Part shown: positions 7,649-15,335 of the stretch, piece by piece | How the letters are laid out: each line of letters opens with the position of its first letter | Numbering within the stretch: position 1 is the stretch's first letter | Source of the DNA: Egaibacter sp046050465 | GTDB taxonomy: Bacteria; Pseudomonadota; Gammaproteobacteria; Burkholderiales; Burkholderiaceae_C | Length of the DNA stretch: 24,384 nt | Direction of reading: 5' to 3' | Assembly (NCBI GenBank): GCA_046050465.1 | Contig: JBJOPS010000045.1 | Span: 1-24,384, forward strand | The notes under the pieces: generated by a model | Databases searched by the model: none | Told to the model about the DNA's origin: nothing | The model's input: only the letters and a program-made list of their open reading frames with translations | Program-made: the position numbers and the translations under genes

Positions 7649-8416
7649 TTAGCTTTTAATTATAGCAATATTGGCGAGATGGGCCAGATAGGCTTCATCC
7701 TGAGGGCTTAACCTGCCGGCAGATCGGGCTTGCTCGATCAATTCCGGGCGAAGCCGCCAGGTCATCTCCAGCGAGCGCTCACGCCGCCAGCGCTCGATAT
7801 GAATGTGGTGTCCAGACAACAAAACCGGTGGCACAGGAACGCCCCGCCACTCTTGCGGCCGGGTGTAATGCGGACAATCTAGCAAGCCGTCCAGCGCCGG
7901 GTTGAAGCTGTCCTGCTGGTAGCTGCCCTCGTCGTTCAACACACCGGGCTGCAGGCGGGCCACCGCGTCCAGCAAGGCCATCGCCGCAATTTCACCCCCC
8001 GACAGCACAAAATCGCCCAGACTGATTTGTTCGGTCACATGCGCATCAACAAAGCGCTGGTCGATGCCTTCGTAGCGGCCGCAAATCAGCACGGCACCGT
8101 CGCTCTTTGCCCATCGCTGGACGTTACCGTGATTCAGCGGTTTGCCGACAGGTGAAAAGAGCACCACCGGCGCCTGGGTCCCACGCGCCAACTGGATACT
8201 GTCCAGGCATGTCACCAGCGGTTCGGCCAGCATAACCATGCCCGGGCCACCACCGTAAGAGCGATCATCCACCCGCCGGTAATTGCCCTCGGCAAAATCG
8301 CGCAGATTCTGCAAGTGAACATCTACCAGTCCCGAATCAAAAGCCCGGCGGGTCACGCCAGCCGTCAGAAAGGGGGCAAACAGCTCGGGGAACAGCGTGA
8401 CAACGTCGAACCGCAT
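7649..8416 (-). CDS. trmD: tRNA (guanine-N1)-methyltransferase TrmD
   Basis: TrmD methylates N1 of G37 next to the anticodon using S-adenosylmethionine, which prevents +1 frameshifting. The 255-residue protein shows the SPOUT trefoil-knot motifs: YGGGPGMVM near 54-62, GRYEGID at 113-119 and SLGDFVLSGGE at 132-142. The C-terminal CPHYTRP lies at 181-187. The start is the ATG at 8416 (MRFDVVTLFP), the family's normal N terminus, about ten bases after the rimM stop. The longer open frame to 8500 is only overlap with rimM. Confidence 0.97.
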   Translation of the reverse strand: MRFDVVTLFPELFAPFLTAGVTRRAFDSGLVDVHLQNLRDFAEGNYRRVDDRSYGGGPGMVMLAEPLVTCLDSIQLARGTQAPVVLFSPVGKPLNHGNVQRWAKSDGAVLICGRYEGIDQRFVDAHVTEQISLGDFVLSGGEIAAMALLDAVARLQPGVLNDEGSYQQDSFNPALDGLLDCPHYTRPQEWRGVPVPPVLLSGHHIHIERWRRERSLEMTWRLRPELIEQARSAGRLSPQDEAYLAHLANIAIIKS

Positions 8417-8426
8417 GACAGCGGGC

Positions 8427-8990
8427 TCAGTAATCGGGTTGCCAGTCAACCGTGATCCGTCGTGCGGCCAGATCAACGTCATCGACATACGCCGCGACAA
8501 AGGGAATCATGCGCTCCTGCGGTTTGCCATCCTGCTCGTAATCCATGACCAGAACGGTCTGCGCCCCGGTAGAGAGCAATTCCTTGACGCTTCCGAGCGC
8601 CACGCCCTCGCGGTTGACTACATCCAGCCCAATGAGATCAACCCAGTAGTACTCGTCTTTTTCAGCCGTCGGAAAGCTTGAACGGGCGACAAAGATTCGC
8701 GCACCGCGCAGAGCCTCGGCCGCACTGCGGTCATCCACGTCCTGAGCCGTGACCACAACCGTATCGGAGTGCTCCTTGGCTTCCTTGATAACCAGCTTAA
8801 GCGTACCGACGAAGGTTTTTACCCCCTTTTCGGTGGGCAGCAAATACCAGCGTTTGGAAGAAAAAAGCGCCTCGGGCGAGGCGCTGTAGGGCAGGACCTT
8901 GAACCAGCCCTTGATGCCCCAGGCATCAGCGATGCGCCCAACTTCGATGGCGTCCGCTGGCAATTCAGCGGCTTCGAGGCCGGACAGCAT
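8427..8990 (-). CDS. rimM: 16S rRNA processing protein RimM
   Basis: RimM binds ribosomal protein S19 and helps mature the head of the 30S subunit. The 187-residue protein has the expected N-terminal barrel opening VGRIADAWGIKGWFKV (about 17-32) and the PRC-barrel C-terminal half with YYWVDLIGLDVVNREG and a PFVAAYVDDVD block. It sits between rpsP (nine-base gap) and trmD (ten-base gap), the universal order of this operon. The ribosome site before the ATG at 8990 is weak, so translational coupling to rpsP is likely. Confidence 0.96.
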   Translation of the reverse strand: MLSGLEAAELPADAIEVGRIADAWGIKGWFKVLPYSASPEALFSSKRWYLLPTEKGVKTFVGTLKLVIKEAKEHSDTVVVTAQDVDDRSAAEALRGARIFVARSSFPTAEKDEYYWVDLIGLDVVNREGVALGSVKELLSTGAQTVLVMDYEQDGKPQERMIPFVAAYVDDVDLAARRITVDWQPDY

Positions 8991-8999
8991 GGCTCGGGA

Positions 9000-9251
9000 T
9001 CAGGCCGCTTTTTTGGCGGCTTGATCGATCAGGCGTTGCACGGTAGGAGAAGCCTGCGCGCCCACACCAGTCCAATAGGTCAGACGATCCTGGGCAATGC
9101 GGATGCTTTCTTCGTTGGCAGTCGCGATCGGGTTGTAAAAACCGATGCGCTCGATGAAGCGGCCATCACGACGGGTGCGCTTGTCAGCAACGACAATATT
9201 GAAGAATGGACGTGCTTTTGCACCGCCACGGGAGAGTCGAATGACGACCAT
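9000..9251 (-). CDS. rpsP: 30S ribosomal protein S16
   Basis: S16 is an early-binding assembly protein of the 30S subunit. The 83-residue sequence opens MVVIRLSRGGAKARPFFNIVV and continues RRDGRFIERIGFYNP, both diagnostic for S16. The ATG at 9251 has an AGGA ribosome site six bases away. It is the first gene of the S16-RimM-TrmD-L19 operon, so the operon promoter should lie between 9252 and about 9384. That spacer contains three copies of the 8-mer TTTCAACG, described separately. Confidence 0.97.
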   Translation of the reverse strand: MVVIRLSRGGAKARPFFNIVVADKRTRRDGRFIERIGFYNPIATANEESIRIAQDRLTYWTGVGAQASPTVQRLIDQAAKKAA

Positions 9252-9291
9252 GATTTATCCTTTGGGGTGGCAGAAATTACTTTCCGCCATA

Positions 9292-9355
9292 TTTCAACGC
9301 CAACTTTCAACGTTGAGACACGTAACATGACCACCCGGCCAGAAACACGTTGAAA
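9292..9355. repeat. Three TTTCAACG 8-mers upstream of rpsP
   Basis: TTTCAACG occurs at 9292-9299 and 9305-9312 as direct repeats 13 bases apart, and as the inverse CGTTGAAA at 9348-9355. The second copy is part of the 10-base palindrome TCAACGTTGA (9307-9316). They lie in the divergent spacer between rpsP and the GNAT gene, where both promoters should be. An operator role is inference; no regulator is identified. Confidence 0.45.
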
Positions 9356-9384
9356 AGCCTTCCATTATATCCGGATTGATACCT

Positions 9385-9909
9385 ATGCCCCTGATTCGAC
9401 CCAGTCGCGACGAGGACCTCGCATCCATCACCGCCATTTATGCCCACCATGTGCTCAACGGCACAGGTACTTTCGAGATCGATCCACCCTCCGTGGCCGA
9501 TATGACCTGGCGCCGGGCAGACGTGCTCTCCAAAGGCTTGCCCTACATCGTGGCCGAAGAGGCCGGGCAAGTGATCGGTTATGCCTACTGCACATGGTTC
9601 AAACCCCGCCCGGCGTACCGTTTTTCGGCAGAAGATTCGATTTATCTGGCGCCGGGCGTCCACGGCAAGGGCTATGGACGTGCCCTGCTGGCCGAATTGG
9701 CTGCGCAGGCTGAACGGGTAGGCATCCGCAAACTGATCGCCGTGATTGGCGACTCCAGCAATGCCGGTTCCGTTGGCGCACACCGCTCGCTGGGGTTTAC
9801 CCACGTGGGCGTCCTCAAATCCTGTGGCTGGAAATTCAACCAATGGTTGGACGTGGTGCTGATGGAGAAATCTCTGGGACCGGGAGACACAACACATGCG
9901 CCAGAATAG
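9385..9909 (+). CDS. GNAT N-acetyltransferase (phosphinothricin/amino-acid acetyltransferase-like)
   Basis: This 174-residue enzyme should transfer acetyl from acetyl-CoA to an amino group. The sequence is closest in appearance to the Pat/MnaT (YncA) group that acetylates methionine analogues or phosphinothricin: IRPSRDEDLASITAIYAHHVLNGTGTFE at the N terminus, the acetyl-CoA loop VHGKGYGRAL at about 92-101, and the C-terminal HRSLGFTHVGVLKSCGWKFNQWLDVVLMEK block. I prefer the ATG at 9385; a TTG at 9376 would add three residues. Its stop codon overlaps the start of the next gene by 14 bases, indicating coupled translation. The true substrate cannot be told from the sequence. Confidence 0.88.
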   Translation: MPLIRPSRDEDLASITAIYAHHVLNGTGTFEIDPPSVADMTWRRADVLSKGLPYIVAEEAGQVIGYAYCTWFKPRPAYRFSAEDSIYLAPGVHGKGYGRALLAELAAQAERVGIRKLIAVIGDSSNAGSVGAHRSLGFTHVGVLKSCGWKFNQWLDVVLMEKSLGPGDTTHAPE

Positions 9910-10354
9910 ATCCATGAAAAACAAGACTATCGCAGTGTGGCTAACCTTCATAGGTGGTCCATTGGGATTTCACCGCTTCTATTTGCAGGGGTTCGGCGAC
10001 CCGCTGGGGTGGTTGCTGCCCATTCCCACCGCACTGGGGCTGTACGGCGTGCAACGCATCCAAAACCTGGGTGTCGATGACTTTTGGGCGGCGGTGTTGA
10101 TCCCGCTGCTGGGGTTCACCATCGCCGGTTGCGCCCTCACGGCAATCGTCTACGGGCTGATGGCACCCGGCAAATGGAACACCCGATTCAATGCCGCTAC
10201 CGATACGCCAGCCGGTGCAACCAACTGGCTGACGATTGGCGCTGTAGTGTTGTCACTGCTGATTGGCACGACCGTGCTGATGTCATCCCTCGCATTCTGT
10301 TTTCAGCGCTATTTCGAGCATCAGATTGAGGAAGCACGCAAGATTTCACAATGA
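9896..10354 (+). CDS. TM2-domain membrane protein
   Basis: This small 152-residue membrane protein of unknown function carries the TM2 signature GGPLGFHRFYL at about 20-30. Hydrophobic segments lie near 10-20, 33-50, 60-92 and 110-132, followed by a charged tail (FEHQIEEARK). The ATG at 9896 has a GGGAG ribosome site nine bases upstream, inside the GNAT gene; the later ATG at 9914 has none, so I chose the first. TM2 proteins occur in many bacteria without an assigned role. The overlap with the acetyltransferase gene suggests coexpression, not necessarily a shared pathway. Confidence 0.75.
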   Translation: MRQNRSMKNKTIAVWLTFIGGPLGFHRFYLQGFGDPLGWLLPIPTALGLYGVQRIQNLGVDDFWAAVLIPLLGFTIAGCALTAIVYGLMAPGKWNTRFNAATDTPAGATNWLTIGAVVLSLLIGTTVLMSSLAFCFQRYFEHQIEEARKISQ

Positions 10355-10390
10355 AATCAACCTCCGGCCCTCGAATTCATTGCGTAGTTA

Positions 10391-10407
10391 GCTATATATT
10401 TTGTAGC
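10391..10407. repeat. GCTAY-N7-GTAGC palindromic repeat, copy 2
   Basis: GCTAT, spacer ATATTTT, GTAGC, placed in the convergent gap between the TM2 gene and pit and followed by an A-run (10411-10416). It sits just past both stop codons and could act as a weak bidirectional transcript end, though the stem is only five pairs. Confidence 0.6.
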
Positions 10408-10408
10408 A

Positions 10409-11419
10409 TCAAAAAATCTGCAGACTGACCCAGTAAGCAAGGGCTGCGACAAAAGCACTGGATGGGATCGTCAGCACCCAGGCCCACACAATATTGCCCG
10501 CCACGCCCCAGCGAACCGCGCTGGCCCGTTGGGTGGCGCCCACTCCGACGATCGCGCCGGTGATAGTGTGTGTGGTCGAGACCGGAATGCCAAAAATGGC
10601 CGCCATGAAGAGGGTCATCGCCCCCCCCGTTTCGGCACAAAACCCGTGCACGGGCTTGAGCTTGGTGAGCCGCTGCCCCATGGTCTTGACAATACGCCAC
10701 CCGCCAAACAGGGTACCCAGGGCGATGGCCACATAACAACTGAGCACCACCCAACTTGGCGGAGCCTTGTCCCCCACGGCCGAATAGCCCGTAGCGATGA
10801 GCAACATCCAGACGATGCCAATCGTCTTTTGTGCATCATTGCCGCCGTGACCAAGACTGTAAGCCCCGGCCGACACCAATTGCAAACGCCGGAACCAGCG
10901 ATCAACCCGGCTGGGTGTGGTACGCCGGAAAGCCCATGCTACAGCAACCAGCATGACGGACCCCAGAAAAAACCCCAGCAACGGTGCAACAAAAATGAAT
11001 ATCACCGTTTTCATAACACTGGCAAACACCAAAGCCGAAACACCAGCCTTGGATATCACCGCGCCGACGATACCACCAATCAGTGCATGGGACGAACTGC
11101 TGGGAATGCCGTAATACCAAGTGATCAGATTCCAGGTGATCGCACCCACCAGTGCCCCAAACACCACATGGACATCGACTACACCGGGCTGAGCCAGTCC
11201 TTTACCGATCGTGGCAGCCACTGTCAGCTGGAAAACAAAGATGGCAACGAAATTGAAAACGGCCGCAAACAGCACGGCCTGCCCGGGTTTCAAAACACCC
11301 GTTGAAACCACGGTTGCAATCGAATTGGCGGCATCATGAAACCCGTTCATGAAATCAAAAGCCAGTGCCAACCCCACCAGTAAAACTACTACCCACAGCC
11401 CAACTTCAGCCGAAACCAT
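10409..11419 (-). CDS. pit: Low-affinity inorganic phosphate transporter (Pit family)
   Basis: This inner-membrane secondary transporter should take up metal-phosphate complexes with protons. The 336 residues contain the two internally repeated Pit signatures: GFHDAANSIATVV (about 26-38) in the first half and GGNDAQKTIGIV plus STTHTITGAIVGVG in the second. About ten hydrophobic segments are evident. The start is the ATG at 11419, with GAGG ten bases upstream; a TTG at 11428 is too close to that site. The gene follows the DUF47 gene by about a dozen bases, the usual Pit-accessory pairing. Confidence 0.94.
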   Translation of the reverse strand: MVSAEVGLWVVVLLVGLALAFDFMNGFHDAANSIATVVSTGVLKPGQAVLFAAVFNFVAIFVFQLTVAATIGKGLAQPGVVDVHVVFGALVGAITWNLITWYYGIPSSSSHALIGGIVGAVISKAGVSALVFASVMKTVIFIFVAPLLGFFLGSVMLVAVAWAFRRTTPSRVDRWFRRLQLVSAGAYSLGHGGNDAQKTIGIVWMLLIATGYSAVGDKAPPSWVVLSCYVAIALGTLFGGWRIVKTMGQRLTKLKPVHGFCAETGGAMTLFMAAIFGIPVSTTHTITGAIVGVGATQRASAVRWGVAGNIVWAWVLTIPSSAFVAALAYWVSLQIF

Positions 11420-11431
11420 AGTGTGCAAACC

Positions 11432-12079
11432 TCAAGAGTTTTCGAGGACGATGCCCTCGATGACATTGGCGACGTCTTCGCACTTGTCGGTGATGGTTTC
11501 CAGCAATTCGTAGATTGCCTTGAGTTTGATTACTTCCCGCACATCCGGCTCTTCGCGGAACAGCTTGCTCATGGCGCTTCGCATAATGCGGTCGGCGTCG
11601 GACTCGAGTTGATCAATCTCTTCACAGGTTTTCAGGGCTGCAGCAGCCGTATCGGGGTCAACAATCTTGTCCAGCAAATTCACCGCATCACGCACCCGCT
11701 CGCAGCATCTCACGCTAACGTCCGTCAGGCGCACTATTTCATCCGTCATGTGCCGCACGTCGTACAGCGCCATGGTTTCAGCCGAGTCCTGAATCAGGTC
11801 GGCAATATCATCCATGGTATTGATCAGCGTATGAATTTGCTCCCGGTCAATCGGCGTAATGAAAGTAACGTGAATTGTCTTGTTTACATCATGCGTAACA
11901 CGGTCTGCCGCCCGCTCGGCATTATCCACATCCTGGTTGTATTTCTGGCGCAGGTGGCTGTCACTGTAATTGGCCACCAGTTTGGAGAACGCGCGCGCAG
12001 CCTCCACAATCCGGTCAGCGTGCTGATTGAACATCTCAAAAAAATTGCCTTCGCGTGGCAACAGCTTGGAAAATAGCAT
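11432..12079 (-). CDS. DUF47 / PhoU-like Pit accessory protein
   Basis: This 215-residue, largely helical cytoplasmic protein belongs to DUF47, related to PhoU, and is nearly always encoded next to Pit transporters, whose activity or stability it is thought to modulate. The N terminus MLFSKLLPREGNFFEMFNQHADRIVEAARAF and the FxEEPDVREVIKLKAIYELLETITDKCEDVANVIEGI block near the end are typical. The ATG at 12079 has GGAG six bases upstream and is preferred over the GTG at 12082. It lies directly upstream of pit and almost certainly shares its transcript. Confidence 0.92.
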   Translation of the reverse strand: MLFSKLLPREGNFFEMFNQHADRIVEAARAFSKLVANYSDSHLRQKYNQDVDNAERAADRVTHDVNKTIHVTFITPIDREQIHTLINTMDDIADLIQDSAETMALYDVRHMTDEIVRLTDVSVRCCERVRDAVNLLDKIVDPDTAAAALKTCEEIDQLESDADRIMRSAMSKLFREEPDVREVIKLKAIYELLETITDKCEDVANVIEGIVLENS

Positions 12080-12160
12080 CACAAACTCCAGAGAAAATAA
12101 GTCGAGCAGGTCGCCCAGGTCACCAACGGGAAGTAGCAGGGAGTGTAACCCCCACCACTC

Positions 12161-12538
12161 TCAGGCACTACGAAAGATAAAGTACACCGCGCCTACCATG
12201 CACAGCGCTGCCCACAGATAATCCAGCTTCATCGGTTCGTTCATGTAGAAAACAACAAAGGGAACAAAAACCGAGAGGGCAATTACCTCCTGCATGATCT
12301 TGAGCTGCCCCACACTAAGCCCCGCCTGCTGGTAACCAATGCGGTTGCCAGGCACCTGCAGCAGGTATTCAAACAGCGCAATCCCCCAACTCACTACAGC
12401 AGCGACGTACCAAGGGCTGGTGGCGAGGTTTTTGAGGTGTCCGTACCAGGCAAACGTCATAAAGACGTTGCTGGCAATCAGAAGCAAAACGGTTTGAAGG
12501 GACAGGGGAATGGAATGCAAAACGTGCATCCAATCCAT
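12161..12538 (-). CDS. DUF486 (DMT-superfamily-like) small membrane protein
   Basis: This 125-residue protein has four hydrophobic segments (about 12-30, 41-60, 82-100 and 105-123), like a half-size drug/metabolite transporter. The blocks LLIASNVFMTFAWYGHLK and SWGIALFEYLLQVPGNRIGY match the DUF486 family as I know it. The substrate is unknown. I set the start at the ATG 12538 (MDWMHVL); the ATG at 12529 is also possible, and an upstream extension into the acnB terminator is unlikely. It lies between the acnB terminator and the DUF47-pit pair, so it may have its own promoter. Confidence 0.8.
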   Translation of the reverse strand: MDWMHVLHSIPLSLQTVLLLIASNVFMTFAWYGHLKNLATSPWYVAAVVSWGIALFEYLLQVPGNRIGYQQAGLSVGQLKIMQEVIALSVFVPFVVFYMNEPMKLDYLWAALCMVGAVYFIFRSA

Positions 12539-12555
12539 TATCCTGTAAACATCAG

Positions 12556-12592
12556 AAAAAGAGCCCCCCCCGACTCCGGTGGCAGGGCTCTT
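12556..12592 (-). terminator. Rho-independent terminator after acnB
   Basis: AAGAGCCC (12559-12566) and GGGCTCTT (12585-12592) pair across an 18-base loop. On the minus strand the stem is followed by a run of T. It lies 21 bases past the acnB stop codon and should end the mdh-citE-acnB transcript. Confidence 0.85.
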
Positions 12593-12612
12593 GCAAAACG
12601 GCGCCATCTGTT

Positions 12613-15234
12613 TTAAGCAGCCAGACCATCCTTCACGGTGTCAGCGACGTCGGTGTAGTCCTTCACTTTGTCAAAGTTCAGGTACTGATAAATCTTGTCG
12701 CTGGCAGCCGTCAACACACCCATGTCAGCCATGTATTCGGCCTTGGTTGGAATGCGACCGAGCTTGGAGCAAATAGCCGCGAGTTCGGCAGAACCCAGAT
12801 ACACATTGCTGTTCTTGCCCAGACGATTCGGGAAGTTGCGGGTGGAGGTGGAGAACACGGTGGCACCCTCTTTCACCTGTGCCTGGTTGCCCATGCAAAG
12901 ACTACAACCCGGCATTTCCATGCGGGCACCGGCAGAGCCCAGCACGCCGTAGTGGCCTTCTTCGCTGAGCTGCTTGGCATCCATCTTGGTGGGCGGTGCC
13001 ATCCAGAGTTTGACGGGAATGTCGCGCTTGTTTTCCAGCAGCTTGGAGGCAGCACGGAAGTGGCCGATATTGGTCATGCAACTGCCGATGAACACTTCGT
13101 CGATTTTGGAGCCCGCCACGTCGGCCAATGTTTTCACGTCGTCGGGGTCGTTCGGACACGCCACGATAGGCTCGTGAATGTCAGCCAGATCAATCTCGAT
13201 GACGGCCGCGTATTCGGCATCCGCATCACCCTTGAGCAGCTGCGGGTCAGTCAGCCAGGCTTCCATGGCCTTGATGCGGCGGTTAATCGTGCGCACATCG
13301 GAGTAACCGGTGGCAATCATCCATTTCAGCATGGTGATGTTGCTGTTGATGTATTCGATGATCGGCTCCTTGTTCAGGTGCACGGTGCAGCCACCGGCGC
13401 TGCGCTCGGCGGAGGCGTCGGAGAGTTCAAACGCCTGCTCGACCTTCAGGTCCGGCAAGCCTTCGATTTCCAGAATGCGGCCCGAGAAGATGTTTTTCTT
13501 GCCCTGCTTGGCCACCGTCAGCAGGCCGGCCTTGATGGCGTACAGCGGAATCGCATTGACCAGATCACGCAGCGTCACACCAGGCTGCATCTTGCCCTTG
13601 AAGCGCACCAGCACGCTCTCGGGCATGTCCAGCGGCATCACACCCGTGGCCGCGCCAAAAGCGACTAGGCCGGAGCCTGCCGGAAAGCTGATGCCGATGG
13701 GGAAGCGCGTGTGGCTGTCGCCACCGGTGCCCACGGTGTCGGGCAGCAACATGCGGTTGAGCCAGCTGTGGATGATGCCATCACCAGGGCGCAGGCTGAT
13801 GCCGCCGCGCGTGCTGATGAAGTCGGGCAGTTCGTGGTGCATCTTCACGTCCACTGGCTTGGGGTAGGCCGCCGTGTGGCAGAAGGACTGCATCACCAGG
13901 TCGGAGCTGAAGCCCAGGCAGGCCAGGTCTTTCAGCTCGTCGCGGGTCATCGGACCGGTGGTGTCTTGTGAGCCCACCGACGTCATCTTCGGTTCGCAAT
14001 AGGTGCCGGGGCGCACACCCTGCTGGTTGCCTTTGATGACTGGCAGGCCACACGCACGACCCACCATTTTCTGCGCCAGCGTGAAACCCTTGTGGGTGTC
14101 GGCCGGGTTGTGTGGCAGACGGAACAGCGTGCTGACGGGCAGGCCCAGCGCTTCGCGCGCCTTGGCGGTCAGGCCACGGCCAATGATCAGCGGAATGCGG
14201 CCACCGGCGCGTACTTCATCAAACAGCACATCACTCTTGACCTTGAACTCGGCAATCACCTTGCCATCCTTCAAAGCCTTGCCATCGTAGGGACGCAGTT
14301 CGATCACGTCACCCATGTTCATCTGGCCCACGTCCAGCTCAATCGGCAACGCGCCCGAGTCTTCCATGGTGTTGTAGAAAATCGGAGCAATCTTGCTACC
14401 CAGACAGACGCCACCAAAGCGTTTGTTGGGTACAAACGGAATGTCTTCGCCGGTAAACCACAACACCGAGTTGGTGGCCGATTTGCGGCTGGAGCCGGTG
14501 CCCACCACGTCGCCCACATAGGCCACCAGATTGCCTTTGGCTTTGAGGCTGTCAATGAATTTGACAGGGCCGCGCTTGCCATCTTCCTCAGGCGCCGCAC
14601 TTGGATGCAGGCCAGGGCGTGCGTTTTTGTGCATGGCCAAGGCGTGCAGCGGGATGTCAGGGCGGCTAAAGGCGTCGGGCGCAGGTGACAGGTCATCGGT
14701 ATTGATCTCGCCAGCCACCTTGAACACGGTCAGCTTGATGGATTGCGGCACTGCGGGACGACTGGTGAACCACTCGGCATCGGCCCAGCTCTGGAGCACG
14801 GCTTTGGCGTGGGCATTGCCTTTGTCGGCCTTTTCCTTGACATCGTGGAACTGGTCGAACATCAAGAGGGTTTTCTTCAGGCCTTGGGCAGCCTGAACGG
14901 CCACAGCGGCATCGTCCAGCAAGTCAACGAGAGGGCTGATGTTGTAGCCCCCCAGCATGGTGCCCAGCAGCTCGGTGGCTTTTGTCCGCGAGATCAACGC
15001 GCATTTTTCAGTGCCATGCGCCACTGCGGCCAGGTAGCTGGCCTTGACCTTGGCAGCATCGTCCACGCCGGCTGGCACGCGGTACGTGATCAGGTCCACC
15101 AGCGTGGATTCTTCGCCTCTTGGCGGGTTTTTCAGCAGCTCGATCACTTCACCGGTCTGTTTGGCAGACAGCGGCAGCGGGGGGATGCCGAGGGCGGCGC
15201 GTTCAGCAACGTGGGCGCGGTAGGCTTGCAACAT
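12613..15234 (-). CDS. acnB: Aconitate hydratase B / 2-methylisocitrate dehydratase
   Basis: AcnB interconverts citrate and isocitrate in the tricarboxylic acid cycle, and in many bacteria also acts in the methylcitrate cycle. The 873-residue length and domain order are those of AcnB rather than AcnA: an N-terminal HEAT-like domain, then the swivel domain (GEINTDDLSPAPDAFSRPDIP near 185), then the catalytic domains. The 4Fe-4S ligands are Cys719 (GSCMTNIGHF) and Cys777/Cys780 (CSLCMGNQ), spaced as in E. coli. Two ATGs occur in tandem; 15234 lies eight bases from AAGGAG, while 15240 is too close. The gene is downstream of mdh and the CitE-like gene and ends in a terminator. Confidence 0.97.
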   Translation of the reverse strand: MLQAYRAHVAERAALGIPPLPLSAKQTGEVIELLKNPPRGEESTLVDLITYRVPAGVDDAAKVKASYLAAVAHGTEKCALISRTKATELLGTMLGGYNISPLVDLLDDAAVAVQAAQGLKKTLLMFDQFHDVKEKADKGNAHAKAVLQSWADAEWFTSRPAVPQSIKLTVFKVAGEINTDDLSPAPDAFSRPDIPLHALAMHKNARPGLHPSAAPEEDGKRGPVKFIDSLKAKGNLVAYVGDVVGTGSSRKSATNSVLWFTGEDIPFVPNKRFGGVCLGSKIAPIFYNTMEDSGALPIELDVGQMNMGDVIELRPYDGKALKDGKVIAEFKVKSDVLFDEVRAGGRIPLIIGRGLTAKAREALGLPVSTLFRLPHNPADTHKGFTLAQKMVGRACGLPVIKGNQQGVRPGTYCEPKMTSVGSQDTTGPMTRDELKDLACLGFSSDLVMQSFCHTAAYPKPVDVKMHHELPDFISTRGGISLRPGDGIIHSWLNRMLLPDTVGTGGDSHTRFPIGISFPAGSGLVAFGAATGVMPLDMPESVLVRFKGKMQPGVTLRDLVNAIPLYAIKAGLLTVAKQGKKNIFSGRILEIEGLPDLKVEQAFELSDASAERSAGGCTVHLNKEPIIEYINSNITMLKWMIATGYSDVRTINRRIKAMEAWLTDPQLLKGDADAEYAAVIEIDLADIHEPIVACPNDPDDVKTLADVAGSKIDEVFIGSCMTNIGHFRAASKLLENKRDIPVKLWMAPPTKMDAKQLSEEGHYGVLGSAGARMEMPGCSLCMGNQAQVKEGATVFSTSTRNFPNRLGKNSNVYLGSAELAAICSKLGRIPTKAEYMADMGVLTAASDKIYQYLNFDKVKDYTDVADTVKDGLAA

Positions 15235-15295
15235 GGTCATGACTCCTTTTTATGAACGAAATATGGTTTTAACCCAAATAAAATGAGGGCTAGTA

Positions 15296-15312
15296 GCTAT
15301 GCATTTTGTAGC
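15296..15312. repeat. GCTAY-N7-GTAGC palindromic repeat, copy 3
   Basis: GCTAT, spacer GCATTTT, GTAGC, in the spacer between the CitE-like gene and acnB. It could form a weak hairpin in the shared transcript just before the acnB leader. Confidence 0.6.
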
Positions 15313-15335
15313 AACGAGTTGAAGTATCACCATCA

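Noticed and set aside
12141..12160. GAGTG/CACTC hairpin after the DUF486 stop
   Set aside because: The five-pair stem lacks a T-run, so it is too weak to call a terminator.
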